The notes beneath the pieces were generated by a model. It was not told the origin of the DNA, searched no databases, and was given only the letters and a program-made list of their open reading frames with translations. Below, one piece after another: positions 22,832 through 32,039 of a DNA stretch of 38,717 nucleotides. Location of the stretch: the NCBI GenBank assembly GCA_002306315.1, contig DBRK01000026.1, positions 1-38,717 of the forward strand, given 5' to 3'. The translations under genes were made by a program, and so were the position numbers. The number at the start of each line of letters is the position of its first letter. Position 1 is the stretch's first letter. The DNA comes from Patescibacteria group bacterium UBA1370. GTDB lineage: Bacteria > Patescibacteriota > Microgenomatia > UBA1400 > PJMF01.

Positions 22832-24190
22832 ATGCTCAATCAGCTCAAGAAGCGTCTGTCTCTAGCAATCCTCTGGTATTTCCGAGCTTTGGCTAGAATC
22901 AAAATCAAAAAAGTGCAACCACAGATCATCGGTATCACCGGCTCTGCCGGAAAAACCAGCACCCGCAATGCCATCACCGCTATTTTTAAAGAATTCAGGC
23001 AAATTAAGGTCAGCCATAAAGCCAACTCGGAGAGTGGTATTCCCCTGAACATCCTTGGTTTAACAATCTCTACTTATCAGCCCCAAGAATGGCTCCTTTT
23101 ACTACTCAAAGCCCCTTTTGCCCTGCTCTTAAACCGCGAGAAGTATGACACCTACATTGTTGAAATGGGCATCGACAGCCCTTACCCGCCCAAAAACATG
23201 GAATATCTGCTTAGTATTGTCCAACCCCACACCGGAGTGATTCTCAATGCCATGCCGGTTCACAGTGAACCATTTGATCAGTTGGTCCAAACTACAAATG
23301 CCGAACAACGAATCAAGGAAATCTCTGAGTTAATAGCCAAAGAAAAAGGCAAACTCATTCTTAACTTGCCCAAAAAAGGCTTAGCTGTGCTCAATGCTGA
23401 TGACAAAAACATCATGCAGCTCGCCCCAAAAACCAAAGCCAAGGTCATCACCTTCGGCGCCTCAGCCAAAGCCGATATGCGCCTGGCCGCCTACCAAGTC
23501 AGCCTCGAGGGCACCAGGTTTTCCTTCCGCTTCCAAGACCAAAAAACCACCCTGGATTTCCCCGGCCAGGCGCTCTCCAAACATTTTGCTTCATCCTTTG
23601 CCGCGGCACTTGCCACTGCTGTGGGCCACAAGATTCCGCTCAAGGAAGCCGCGCAAGCTTTGGAAAAAAATTTCCGCCTGCCGCCCGGGAGGAGTTCTTT
23701 GCTTCCCGCCAAAAATGGGGCATTTATTCTTGATAGCTCCTACAACGCTTCCGCTCAACCCATGCTAGACAGCCTAGAACTGCTCCGGGAGATTGCCCCC
23801 GGCCGCAAGTTTGCTATTTTAGGCGATATGCGGGAATTAGGCGAAGAAACCAAAGCCGAGCACGAAAAAGTTGCCCACAAAGCTGCAGAAATCTGTGATG
23901 CCATCGTCCTGGTTGGTCCAGCCATGCAACTCTATGCCCTGCCTTTGCTCAGAAAAGCCGGTAAAGAAGTATCTTGGTTTGTCAATCCGGCATTAGCCGC
24001 AGAGCATTTCCAGGATAAACTAGCCAAAGATGATGTCATACTTATCAAAGGCTCGCAAAATACCCTCATGCTTGAGATTGCCGTAGAACGATTAATGCTA
24101 AACCCCCAAGATGCTGACGTTTTGCTCTGCCGGCGCGGGGCTTACTGGGATAAAAAACGCTGGGAAATCATCACCGCCCAGCAGCTCTAA
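22832..24190 (+). CDS. MurF-like Mur ligase lacking the N-terminal UDP-binding domain
   Basis: 452 residues. The ATP loop GITGSAGKTST is already at residues 34-44; canonical MurF has about 80-90 residues of UDP-MurNAc-binding domain before it. Here there is only a basic, partly hydrophobic helix (LSLAILWYFRAL). The central motifs (VEMGID, NAMPVHSEPF, the DSSYNAS block of MurF, ILGDMRELGEE) are MurF-like. The standard reaction adds D-Ala-D-Ala to UDP-MurNAc-tripeptide; loss of the binding domain raises the chance of a lipid-linked or otherwise different substrate. It is leaderless and converges on pbp2. Confidence 0.8.
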   Translation: MLNQLKKRLSLAILWYFRALARIKIKKVQPQIIGITGSAGKTSTRNAITAIFKEFRQIKVSHKANSESGIPLNILGLTISTYQPQEWLLLLLKAPFALLLNREKYDTYIVEMGIDSPYPPKNMEYLLSIVQPHTGVILNAMPVHSEPFDQLVQTTNAEQRIKEISELIAKEKGKLILNLPKKGLAVLNADDKNIMQLAPKTKAKVITFGASAKADMRLAAYQVSLEGTRFSFRFQDQKTTLDFPGQALSKHFASSFAAALATAVGHKIPLKEAAQALEKNFRLPPGRSSLLPAKNGAFILDSSYNASAQPMLDSLELLREIAPGRKFAILGDMRELGEETKAEHEKVAHKAAEICDAIVLVGPAMQLYALPLLRKAGKEVSWFVNPALAAEHFQDKLAKDDVILIKGSQNTLMLEIAVERLMLNPQDADVLLCRRGAYWDKKRWEIITAQQL

Positions 24191-24210
24191 GTTCTCCAAT
24201 TCCCAACAAA

Positions 24211-26187
24211 TTAGTCGCCTTGCCCGTCTGCAGGTGCTTCACTGACTTCACCGTGGATCCAATCGAGAATTTGTTTGACCACCGGTCCAGCGTCGCGTGA
24301 ACCTTCTTTGTAGGGATTGGTTTCATCACTTTCCACTAAAGCTACCAGAACCAACTGTTGAGGATAGCCCAATTTGGCAACCCTTGCCAGCCATTCCCGG
24401 CGTAGGGCTTCCAAGTTTTTGTTTAAACCAGAATTCCGATTCTCAGAGGCTGCCTCGTCTGAAGGGGTTTCTTCTGGTGACAATGCAGTTTCAGCGCTGG
24501 CGGTAGCCTCCTCAACCTCTTCGTGAATGCTTTCCAGCAAACCCATTGCCGCTGCCTCAGCTGCCAGTTCATTTGCCTTGACTCCCGCTACCGCCGCGAA
24601 CCAACCATGCGTACTTTTGTAACCGCGGCTGTCTACCCCTCCAAACTCGGAAGTACCTGTTTTGCAGGCTACCGCCCCATTTTGGATTTCCTCTTGAGCA
24701 CCTTTGTCTGGCAAACGGAATTTTTCGTTATAAGCAAAGAAGGGAAAACCCGTTCCCCCACTGCTGCAAGCGTCCAACATGCCCTTAAGCACCAACTCCA
24801 CAGCTTCGCTATTCAATCCCAGTTCGGTACAGCCGGTTTTCTCACCAGCGGGCACCAGCGGATCATCCTTGACTAAGCTTGGCTTGCACTGCGTACCTTC
24901 TTTGGCAATGGTCTGTATAAGTTGAGCGGTTTGCAGCGGGCTAACCAACAGATTACCCTGACCGATGCCCATGTGGTAGGTATTGCCAAGAAACCATTTT
25001 TCACCCAACTCCCGCTCTTTCCAAGCCGGGTCAGGCACCAGACCCCTTGCCTCACCTGCCAGTTCTATCCCGGTTGGTTTGCCTAAACCCAATAAGCGGG
25101 CCATGTCCGCGACGGCAGTTGGGCCGGTCCACTCGGCGGCTTTGTAAAAATAGATGTCGTTGCTCCTGGCAATGGCCCGCTGTAAAGAAATTGCCCCTTC
25201 CATTCCGCCGTATTGAGTAAAATACCAGTTGGCATACGAGTAATCACCAACCTTGAGAACGCCTTCATCAACGACCGTCTTCTGAGCATCAATTGCCCCT
25301 TCGTCTAGACCAGCCAGAGCAGTAACTAGCTTGAACACTGATCCGGGCGGATAAGCACCGCTGACTGCCCGGTTAAAAAACAATTTTTGCGGATGAGTAA
25401 AAAATCCGGATACTTCCTGCCTTCTCTGGCGTTCCGCTTCTGCGTCAAGAAATTTGGTACTGAGGAGTGTTGTATTAAAACTTGGCGAACTGACTAGGCT
25501 AAGCACTTGACCGGTGTCTGCATCCAGGATTACCACTGCTCCGCGTTGCGAACCCATGGCCGCCAAAGCAACCTCTGACAGATAAGGGTCCAAGGTTGTT
25601 TGAATATCAAGACCATTTTGACCAACCTGTTCTCCAACCTGCCGTTGTTTTTTGCCCAAAGCATTGACTTCATAAATGCGCGCAGCTGGCTTGCCCCGCA
25701 ACACCTCGTCGTAATGCTTTTCTAGGCCCATTTTGCCAACGAGCTGGCCAATGTCTAAACGGTTGTCAGCCTCTAGTTCTTCCAGGCTTGCCTCACCAAT
25801 ATATCCGGTCACATGGGCTAATGACAAAGGATAACGGTATGAGCGGTCCAGCTCATATTTGACTGTGCCGCTGCCAGTAGCTATCTGCTGCAAAGCCTCT
25901 TCTCTATCCAGAGGTTGTTTCGGACTATAAAGCGCATCGGGATCAACAAGCAGATAATAATTTGGTTGATTAAAAACTAACGGCTCTCCAAACCTATCCA
26001 GCAGTACACCTCTCTCAACTGGTTCAACTTCCGTAAAAAGCCGATTGGCATCAGCCAAATCACGAAAAGTATTGCCCTGCAATATCTGTACATCAACCAA
26101 TCTCCAGATTAGAACACAGAAAAAAATCAAGCCAAAACCAGAAAACACCAATAGTTGGTAAATCCGGCTCTTGTTTCTATTACCCAT
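24211..26187 (-). CDS. mrdA: Penicillin-binding protein 2 (elongasome transpeptidase)
   Basis: 658 residues. One N-terminal membrane segment (10-30), a dimerisation domain, and a transpeptidase domain with S283-x-x-K286 (PPGSVFK), S342-N-D, and K509-T-G. It cross-links peptidoglycan during lateral growth. Between the strands after KTG (HGWFAAVAG) and QLVLVALVES is an acidic insertion of about 75 residues (536-610), unlike ordinary PBP2. It is last of mreB-mreC-mreD-pbp2 and overlaps mreD by eight bases. RodA, its usual partner, is not in the window. Confidence 0.93.
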   Translation of the reverse strand: MGNRNKSRIYQLLVFSGFGLIFFCVLIWRLVDVQILQGNTFRDLADANRLFTEVEPVERGVLLDRFGEPLVFNQPNYYLLVDPDALYSPKQPLDREEALQQIATGSGTVKYELDRSYRYPLSLAHVTGYIGEASLEELEADNRLDIGQLVGKMGLEKHYDEVLRGKPAARIYEVNALGKKQRQVGEQVGQNGLDIQTTLDPYLSEVALAAMGSQRGAVVILDADTGQVLSLVSSPSFNTTLLSTKFLDAEAERQRRQEVSGFFTHPQKLFFNRAVSGAYPPGSVFKLVTALAGLDEGAIDAQKTVVDEGVLKVGDYSYANWYFTQYGGMEGAISLQRAIARSNDIYFYKAAEWTGPTAVADMARLLGLGKPTGIELAGEARGLVPDPAWKERELGEKWFLGNTYHMGIGQGNLLVSPLQTAQLIQTIAKEGTQCKPSLVKDDPLVPAGEKTGCTELGLNSEAVELVLKGMLDACSSGGTGFPFFAYNEKFRLPDKGAQEEIQNGAVACKTGTSEFGGVDSRGYKSTHGWFAAVAGVKANELAAEAAAMGLLESIHEEVEEATASAETALSPEETPSDEAASENRNSGLNKNLEALRREWLARVAKLGYPQQLVLVALVESDETNPYKEGSRDAGPVVKQILDWIHGEVSEAPADGQGD

Positions 26188-26653
26188 ATCCGCCTATCCG
26201 CAGCGATTTGTTTTTCACAAAAAATAACGGCGCTCCATATACCCTCCAAACCAACAGCAGACTGATCAAACTGCTCACAACCGCATACACTCCATCTATC
26301 CCGGAAAGAGGCATTTTACTCAACAGCACCGTAGCCAAAGTCCCGGTTAAAATCATTAAAATTGACCGGTATTGCGCTTTTTCTGAACCCACTGATTGCC
26401 ATTGCAAAAAAGCCAAGCTAAGCAACAGGGCGTTAACCAGAGTTGCCGATATGCCAAAAGCCACCCCTAAGATCAAACCCAATCCCAAGACCGGCACCAA
26501 GTTCTCAGCTATGGTCTGGCTTTTCTCATTATCACTGACATAGAGTAAAAAGATGGTGTAACTAAGCACCGGCCATCCCAATGCCGACTCAAGACTTGCC
26601 ATAAAAGCTAGCAATATCAGATGGAAAATTATTTTCAGGGTTATTCTCATCAT
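26180..26653 (-). CDS. mreD: Rod shape-determining protein MreD
   Basis: 157 residues with about five membrane segments and the size and place of MreD between mreC and pbp2. Sequence conservation in this family is low, so the call relies on context. ATG 26653 has a GGGGA ribosome site; the frame is open to 26689. The stop codon lies inside the pbp2 start, indicating coupled translation. Confidence 0.8.
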   Translation of the reverse strand: MMRITLKIIFHLILLAFMASLESALGWPVLSYTIFLLYVSDNEKSQTIAENLVPVLGLGLILGVAFGISATLVNALLLSLAFLQWQSVGSEKAQYRSILMILTGTLATVLLSKMPLSGIDGVYAVVSSLISLLLVWRVYGAPLFFVKNKSLRIGGYG

Positions 26654-26695
26654 ATTTTCCCCAATAAAGCGCTTGGTACGCCCTACCAACGCCCT

Positions 26696-27478
26696 TTACC
26701 AAATTTCGACAACCGGAGCCTCATGAAAACTTACCAATTGTTCCAGCACCGCGGTCTGAGTCGGTGCTGATGGCCGGGTATCGATGGAGCTAACCGTGCC
26801 TACAAGGATACCGCGGCGGATTCCTGGCTGCCCCATAGTGGTCACTTTTTCACCCACAACAATCTCATCATCTCTGGGAATCTCGGTTAGCAACGCCCGC
26901 TTACCGTTACCAGTGACAATTCCCATCACCCCACTATCGGTTTTGGCCAATACCGGAATGCTATCTTTGGATGAAAGCAGAGCCACCCGTGACTGATGGG
27001 CAGAAACCTCGGTGACTACTCCTAACAAGACATCTTTGTAAGTCACCATCGACCCCTCGACCACTCCGTTTTCAGAACCAGCTGCTACGGCGGGATAGGA
27101 CAATGACACCACGGGTACAGCTACCCGGCGCTCTTCTAAAGTCCGGTTGGTGTTTTCCAGCAGCTCTTTGAGGGCTTCGTTTTCCCGACGCAAGGTTTGC
27201 AACTGAGCCAGTTCAGCTAAAGCCACTGCGTGTTGTTCTTGAAGTTCCTGCAAGTGCTCTGCGCTCTGGTAATTGAGCAACAATGATCGCACCGGAGCTT
27301 TGGCGATTTGAATCACCCTGATTTGAGCCGCTTGAAGCGGCTGAAGAGCTTGCACCAGTACATCTTCAACTGGACTTAAAGCGCCCACATACTCAACTAA
27401 TGCCAAAGCCACCAATAATACCACCCCCATCAAGACGCGGCGCTGCTTATTTTGGCTCCGGAAACTAACCAGTTTCAC
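26696..27478 (-). CDS. mreC: Rod shape-determining protein MreC
   Basis: 260 residues. One membrane segment (15-33), a coiled coil (about 65-115, EHLQELQEQHAVALAELAQLQTLRRENEAL) and a C-terminal beta-rich domain with GVVTEVSAHQSRVALLSS and GNGKRALLTEIPRDDEIVVGEKVTT, all typical. It links MreB to PBP2 and RodA outside the membrane. The start is GTG with an AGGAGA site seven bases upstream. It lies 47 bases after mreB. Confidence 0.92.
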   Translation of the reverse strand: MKLVSFRSQNKQRRVLMGVVLLVALALVEYVGALSPVEDVLVQALQPLQAAQIRVIQIAKAPVRSLLLNYQSAEHLQELQEQHAVALAELAQLQTLRRENEALKELLENTNRTLEERRVAVPVVSLSYPAVAAGSENGVVEGSMVTYKDVLLGVVTEVSAHQSRVALLSSKDSIPVLAKTDSGVMGIVTGNGKRALLTEIPRDDEIVVGEKVTTMGQPGIRRGILVGTVSSIDTRPSAPTQTAVLEQLVSFHEAPVVEIW

Positions 27479-27525
27479 TTGATTCTCCTGCTATATTTTA
27501 GATCTGATCTCGCTGTTATGGCTGC

Positions 27526-28557
27526 TCATGCCGTCGGCAACCCTTTAACCACATCAAAAAAAGGCTGATCCGAAAGATGAATGCTGCATTTCAGCTCAGT
27601 GCCTAAATAGTCAGCCAAACCCGCCAACTGACTGGTGCCGCCAGTCAAATACAAACCTTGCTCCAGAGCGCTGGTAACCAGCTCCGAAGGCAACTCAGCA
27701 AAGAAGGTTTCCAGGTACTCAACCAAATGTTGAGCTAATAAGGAAAATTCCTCCTCAAAAATATCTGCGGTCACAATTTGGGTTTCAGAAATCTGGCTGA
27801 CCAGGTGTTTGCCCCGAACCGCGCTCTTCTTAATTCTGCCCCAAGCTGAGCCGGCGATGGGGACTTGGCCAAGCTCAGCCTTCACCTGCTCTGCCGTATG
27901 CCAGCTAATACTCATCGAGTATCGCTCCCGAATAATATCCTGCACCACTTGAGTAAAGGCCGCCCCGCCCCACTTATATGTTTTTCCCACCACTAGCTCA
28001 CCGGCGGAAAAAATGCCGATTTCCGCCGTTTGTCCGCCCAAATCCAGGACACAATAACTAATTTCAGGCTGGCTTTTGCCTACCAAACTGGCAAAAGCGG
28101 CAGCAGACCGCGGCATTTGCTTTATACCGCCCAACCCGGCGGTCTCCAATGTTGTTTGCAGCACATGCAACTCCACCGGCGATGCACCAGCTGGACAACC
28201 AATGCTCCCCCGCTGCCCGGAAACCATCTGCAGCGGAGACACATTCGCAGCCAATCTCTTCATCACCGTTTTCAGAAAAAGCTCATACGCCGAAGGCTCC
28301 GCTACTACTCCGTATTGGACAGGAAAACTGACAGTGATACTGTCCGGTGCTTTTCCCAATAAAGCAGCTGCTTTGGTGCCGACAGCTACAACAGATCCTG
28401 TTGCCCGGTGGAAAGCCACACACGTGGGTTCATTGAAGGTTTGGCGGCTACCGGAAAAAATACGGGTGTTGCTGGAACCGGCGTCAATCCGCAGCAAATC
28501 CTTGGAAAAGTAGTTGTCAAGAAAAGCGCCGGGGGCAAGCCGCGAAATGAATCTCAT
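27526..28557 (-). CDS. mreB: Actin-like rod shape protein MreB
   Basis: 343 residues. The actin-fold phosphate loops are visible: IDAGSSNTRIFSG (phosphate 1, usual IDLGTANT), CVLDLGGQTAEIGIF (phosphate 2) and LTGGTSQLAGL (adenosine). NEPTCVAFHRATGSVVAVGTKAAALLGK matches the MreB N-terminal block. The divergence (for example SSN for TAN) suggests a lineage-specific MreB, and its position ahead of mreC supports MreB rather than PilM or FtsA. ATG 28557 is exactly seven bases after TATACT, so the operon mRNA should be leaderless; an in-frame GTG at 28563 is too close to the box. Confidence 0.88.
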   Translation of the reverse strand: MRFISRLAPGAFLDNYFSKDLLRIDAGSSNTRIFSGSRQTFNEPTCVAFHRATGSVVAVGTKAAALLGKAPDSITVSFPVQYGVVAEPSAYELFLKTVMKRLAANVSPLQMVSGQRGSIGCPAGASPVELHVLQTTLETAGLGGIKQMPRSAAAFASLVGKSQPEISYCVLDLGGQTAEIGIFSAGELVVGKTYKWGGAAFTQVVQDIIRERYSMSISWHTAEQVKAELGQVPIAGSAWGRIKKSAVRGKHLVSQISETQIVTADIFEEEFSLLAQHLVEYLETFFAELPSELVTSALEQGLYLTGGTSQLAGLADYLGTELKCSIHLSDQPFFDVVKGLPTA

Positions 28558-28563
28558 GGGCAC

Positions 28564-28569
28564 AGTATA
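28564..28569 (-). promoter_or_regulatory. mreB operon -10 box at leaderless spacing
   Basis: TATACT on the minus strand, seven bases before ATG 28557. Upstream (28604-28640) is a 7-bp inverted repeat TTGAGGA/TCCTCAA with a 23-base spacer, without a T-run; it might be an operator. Confidence 0.5.
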
Positions 28570-28645
28570 TAGTATGATCCAGGAGAGATGTAGAGGGTGC
28601 TACTTGAGGAAACCCAGTTATCTTCTCACACAGTCCTCAATGAGT

Positions 28646-29209
28646 TTAATCGATCTCATTCAGCAGCACCGCCGCTGAGTACCAGCGTTCCTGAGTGATT
28701 AGCTCCTCGGCTCGCTGTAGTTTTTGCATGATGTCAGCCTGATTGGCGTAGTATTCGCGCATACCGGTAATCCGCTCGCGGAAAAGATCAGCTTTTAGCT
28801 CCAGAGCCTTTTCCAGCATAATTTCCTCAAGTTCAGGAATGAGTTTCTCCAAATAAACAACCAGTTCTTCCTGTTGCTCGAGGCTGGCACCAGCCTGCTT
28901 CTTCAACAAATTTTCAAACTCCTGATACTCTTCTTGAGTCAGCAGCAATTTGACATCGTAATCAAGAAAGTCCTGCCAAATTACCTGCTGGAGTTCATCA
29001 AGAAATTCTTCGCGCTGCTCGTTGGTGCCATCTTTGACGCCCAACATAAAAAAGACATTCTGATCCTCGAGCCGTTCTGACTGAGAAGAAGCGTTGGCTG
29101 CAGGTTCCGGAGCCTGAGCCGGCATGCTAGCCTGATCTTGCTGAGCAGCCTGATCCTGAGGTGGTAATTGATCCTGAAGATTTGGTGTTTGGGCAGTGTC
29201 GGTGTTCAT
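28646..29209 (-). CDS. Helical cytosolic protein of unknown function (DUF5663-like pattern)
   Basis: 187 residues. The first 50 are Gln/Ala/Pro-rich and probably disordered; the rest is helical, with a LGVKDGTNEQREEFLDELQQVIWQDFLDYDVKLLLTQEEYQEFENLL segment (written here in parts: LGVKDGTNEQREEFL then LTQEEYQEFENLL) that recalls the small CPR domain DUF5663, a tentative match. ATG 29209 follows AAGGA; the frame is open to 29329 but would run across the divergent promoter. It lies upstream of the mreB operon on the same strand. Confidence 0.6.
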   Translation of the reverse strand: MNTDTAQTPNLQDQLPPQDQAAQQDQASMPAQAPEPAANASSQSERLEDQNVFFMLGVKDGTNEQREEFLDELQQVIWQDFLDYDVKLLLTQEEYQEFENLLKKQAGASLEQQEELVVYLEKLIPELEEIMLEKALELKADLFRERITGMREYYANQADIMQKLQRAEELITQERWYSAAVLLNEID

Positions 29210-29228
29210 GATTTGTTCCTTATTAATA

Positions 29229-29303
29229 AGTATACATGCTGTTGGCTCTGAACAGCAACCCCATGAAATTAAGGTCGATATGCCGCTATCCTTCAAGTAT
29301 ACT
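29229..29303. promoter_or_regulatory. Divergent promoters sharing an AAGTATAC core
   Basis: Minus strand: TATACT (29229-29234), giving a leader of about 13 bases with a ribosome site for the gene at 29209. Plus strand: TATACT (29298-29303), eight bases before ATG 29311 without a ribosome site. A GCTGTT/AACAGC hairpin lies between them. Confidence 0.45.
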
Positions 29304-29310
29304 AAAGACC

Positions 29311-31476
29311 ATGAAACCAGCCTTAACACCTAGAAGGATCATTATTGGCCTTTTTCATTTTCTGGTTTTCGCAGCCCCGCTCTTCTTCCTATTTCGCACC
29401 GAAGAATTATTTGAGTTCAATAAAATTATCCTGACATATACCGTTACCGTATTGATTGGCGGAACTTTATTGTGGCAGATGGTCAGGGAAAGGCGCCTGG
29501 TGCTAAGGCGGACTTTCCTGGATATTCCTCTGGGGCTATTTCTCCTCTCTCAGCTGGCAGCCACCCTACTGTCTATACATCCACGAACATCTTTTTTGGG
29601 CTACTACACCCGCTTTCATGGCGGCCTCCTGTCTTGGATAACTTACACCGTCCTTTATTACGGATTTGTCAGTGTTTTTGACCGCAAAACCATTAAGCCA
29701 TTGCTGTTCACTGCTTTTGGATCGGCATTTTTGGTGGCTCTGTACGGCATTTTTGAGCACTATGGTCATTCATTCAGTTGTTTTTTGGTTACTGGTGGCC
29801 AGTCATTCGGTGTAGACTGTTGGATTCAAAAGGTTCAAGAACGGGTCTTTGCCACTTTTGGCCAACCCAATTGGCTGGCAGCTTACACCGTGATGCTGAT
29901 CCCAGTAGGCGCCGTGCTCAGCGCCGACAGAAAAATCAAGCTGCCAGCACGAAGTTTTGTGGGACTGACAACGGTGCTGATGTTTGTGACTTTGCTCTTC
30001 ACCAAATCCCGTTCGGGGCTAATTGCTATGGTTGTCGGCACTGTAATGATGGCAATATATTACTTACTAATTTATCTGATAAATAAAGATAATAACGATA
30101 ATTCGAACAAAGAAATTACTTTCTCGGGCAAATGGCTGGTGGGTTTGTTTGGGATATTTTTGGTGCTGGCTCTGTGGTTCGGCACAGCAGTTTCACCATC
30201 AGTCAGCGAGCTGGCTGGTAGTGGCAAAGATGCGGAACAATCCCCAACCACTACTGAGACTTCTGTTGTCAATCGATTGGAAGTCGGCGGCAGCGATTCC
30301 GGAGAAATACGCAAAATCGTCTGGGAGGGCGCGCTGGGTGTCTGGAAACGCTACCCCTGGACCGGCTCCGGGGCGGAAACTTTTGCCTACAGCTATTACC
30401 AAAATCGTCCGGCAGCGCATAACCAAGTGTCTGAATGGGATTTTCTTTACAACAAAGCGCACAACGAGTTTTTGAACCTTCTGGCTACAACAGGTCTTTT
30501 TGGCCTGGTGGCTTATACCCTTTTGCTGCTCTGGGTTGCAGCCGGCATCTTTTTGCTCATTGCCACTCCAGGCAAAGAACCTCAAGATAAACTTTTCCTT
30601 GCTAGCCTAGGTAGTGGCATTGCAGCGCTGACAGTATCCAATTTCTTTGGTTTCTCTACGGTGGTAGTGACAATCCTGATGTTTTTGTACTTTGCCATCA
30701 TCGCCATCTTTGGCCGGCCAGCTGATGAACCAGCCCCATCTGAAAGCAAGAACAATGTCAAGCTAACGGAAGCTTGGCAATACGCGGGTTTGACCGTTGT
30801 CAGTCTAGTGATAATTTTCATGCTAGCCAGAGTTTACAACTACTGGGCAGCTGATGTTGCCTTCAGCCGGGGCAAAGCCTTCTTCAATGCTGGCCGCAGG
30901 AACGAAGGCCTGGCTCACCTGGCAGTGGCCGCAACTCGATCTCCTCAGGAAGCTCTCTTTTATGACGAGCTTTCAAGCGCTTATGCTATGCTGGCTTTGG
31001 AGAGTGCTCAACAAGGCCAAGCCACCGCAGCGGCGGAATTAGCTTCTGATGCAATTACCATGAGCAACAGAGCATTGGCCTTGAATAATGTCCACTTAAA
31101 TTTTTACAAAACCAGAGCAAGGGTTTTCATTATCCTGTCCCAACTAAACAAAGCATTCCTGGAAGCCGCTAGAGAAACATTGCAGGCAGCTATTCAGCGC
31201 GCTCCCACTGATCCCAAACTTTGGTACAACTTGGGCGTAGTAGAGCTGTCTATGAACTTGCAGGATGAAGGTTTTGCTAGCATGCGCAAAGCCTTAGAGC
31301 TAAAACCTGATTATCCAGACGCCAGGCTGCAGCTGGCTGACTCGCTCTTTCTGGCCGGCAGGTTGGATGAAGCCAGGGATGAATATGAGCAGGCTTTAAA
31401 TCTTTGGCCAGAAAACGAACGGGCTCTAAAGGGCATGGAAGCCATAAATGCATCAAATGCTGCCAACACTCGTTAA
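29311..31476 (+). CDS. O-antigen ligase/polymerase-like membrane protein with C-terminal TPR repeats
   Basis: 721 residues. About ten to twelve membrane segments with the large loop typical of the Wzy/WaaL family (VFATFGQPNWLAA, WTGSGAETFAYSYYQNRP, KAHNEFLNLLATTGLFGL) are followed by a soluble part from about residue 540 with TPR-like repeats (WYNLGVVELSMNLQDEGFAS, DARLQLADSLFLAGRLDEA). Such proteins join or polymerise glycan chains from lipid carriers at the outer side of the membrane. Substrate is unknown. The frame is open to 29236, but ATG 29311, eight bases after TATACT, begins a normal basic-then-hydrophobic N-terminus. Confidence 0.8.
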   Translation: MKPALTPRRIIIGLFHFLVFAAPLFFLFRTEELFEFNKIILTYTVTVLIGGTLLWQMVRERRLVLRRTFLDIPLGLFLLSQLAATLLSIHPRTSFLGYYTRFHGGLLSWITYTVLYYGFVSVFDRKTIKPLLFTAFGSAFLVALYGIFEHYGHSFSCFLVTGGQSFGVDCWIQKVQERVFATFGQPNWLAAYTVMLIPVGAVLSADRKIKLPARSFVGLTTVLMFVTLLFTKSRSGLIAMVVGTVMMAIYYLLIYLINKDNNDNSNKEITFSGKWLVGLFGIFLVLALWFGTAVSPSVSELAGSGKDAEQSPTTTETSVVNRLEVGGSDSGEIRKIVWEGALGVWKRYPWTGSGAETFAYSYYQNRPAAHNQVSEWDFLYNKAHNEFLNLLATTGLFGLVAYTLLLLWVAAGIFLLIATPGKEPQDKLFLASLGSGIAALTVSNFFGFSTVVVTILMFLYFAIIAIFGRPADEPAPSESKNNVKLTEAWQYAGLTVVSLVIIFMLARVYNYWAADVAFSRGKAFFNAGRRNEGLAHLAVAATRSPQEALFYDELSSAYAMLALESAQQGQATAAAELASDAITMSNRALALNNVHLNFYKTRARVFIILSQLNKAFLEAARETLQAAIQRAPTDPKLWYNLGVVELSMNLQDEGFASMRKALELKPDYPDARLQLADSLFLAGRLDEARDEYEQALNLWPENERALKGMEAINASNAANTR

Positions 31477-31987
31477 ACCCCACTCCCGATATCGGGATTC
31501 TTTCCTTGCTACTTTGAAAGAAACTCAAATTGATGATCCCAACTGGGTGAAAATACTGCTCCGGCAAGTTGACCCAGCTGATGTCAAGAAAGATTTTGCC
31601 GCTTACTGCCAGTTATTGAATAGCTATGCCGACGGCCAAAATTTGCCGCCCGGGTATGTGGCGGACACCATTTTATGGTTGGCAGAAGGCGACCAATTTA
31701 TCGGTCAGGCTTCAATCCGCCACCGCTTAACTGAGTACCTGCGCAGTTACGGCGGCCATATTGGTTATTTTATTCGGCCATCGATGCGCCGGCGCGGCTA
31801 TGGCAACCTGATTTTGGCTTTAGCTATTGAAGAAGCAAAAAAACTTGGCATCAATCCGATTTTAGTCACCTGCGATGCCTCCAACCTGGCTTCAAAAAAA
31901 GTGATAGAAAATAACGGCGGAGTTTTTGAAAACGCGCTCCCCCAGGAAAGCCTGCCGGACAAACTCCGCTATTGGTTTTATTATTAA
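31448..31987 (+). CDS. GNAT-family acetyltransferase
   Basis: 179 residues. The acetyl-CoA loop is IRPSMRRRGYGNLILALAIEEAK, matching the GNAT R/Q-x-x-G-x-G/A motif A, and VTCDASNLASKKVIENNGG is motif B (written with the usual N-x-x-S-x-x-x-x-E-x-x-G spacing). GHIGYFI supplies the preceding strand. The acceptor is unknown. The start overlaps the end of the previous gene by 29 bases; ATG 31460 is an alternative. The final WFYY is ordinary for the family. Confidence 0.85.
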   Translation: MHQMLPTLVKPHSRYRDSFLATLKETQIDDPNWVKILLRQVDPADVKKDFAAYCQLLNSYADGQNLPPGYVADTILWLAEGDQFIGQASIRHRLTEYLRSYGGHIGYFIRPSMRRRGYGNLILALAIEEAKKLGINPILVTCDASNLASKKVIENNGGVFENALPQESLPDKLRYWFYY

Positions 31988-32039
31988 CCGCGCCCCCACT
32001 TTTTCCAGGCTTTTGGACGCATTTTTTCTCAGATAAAGG

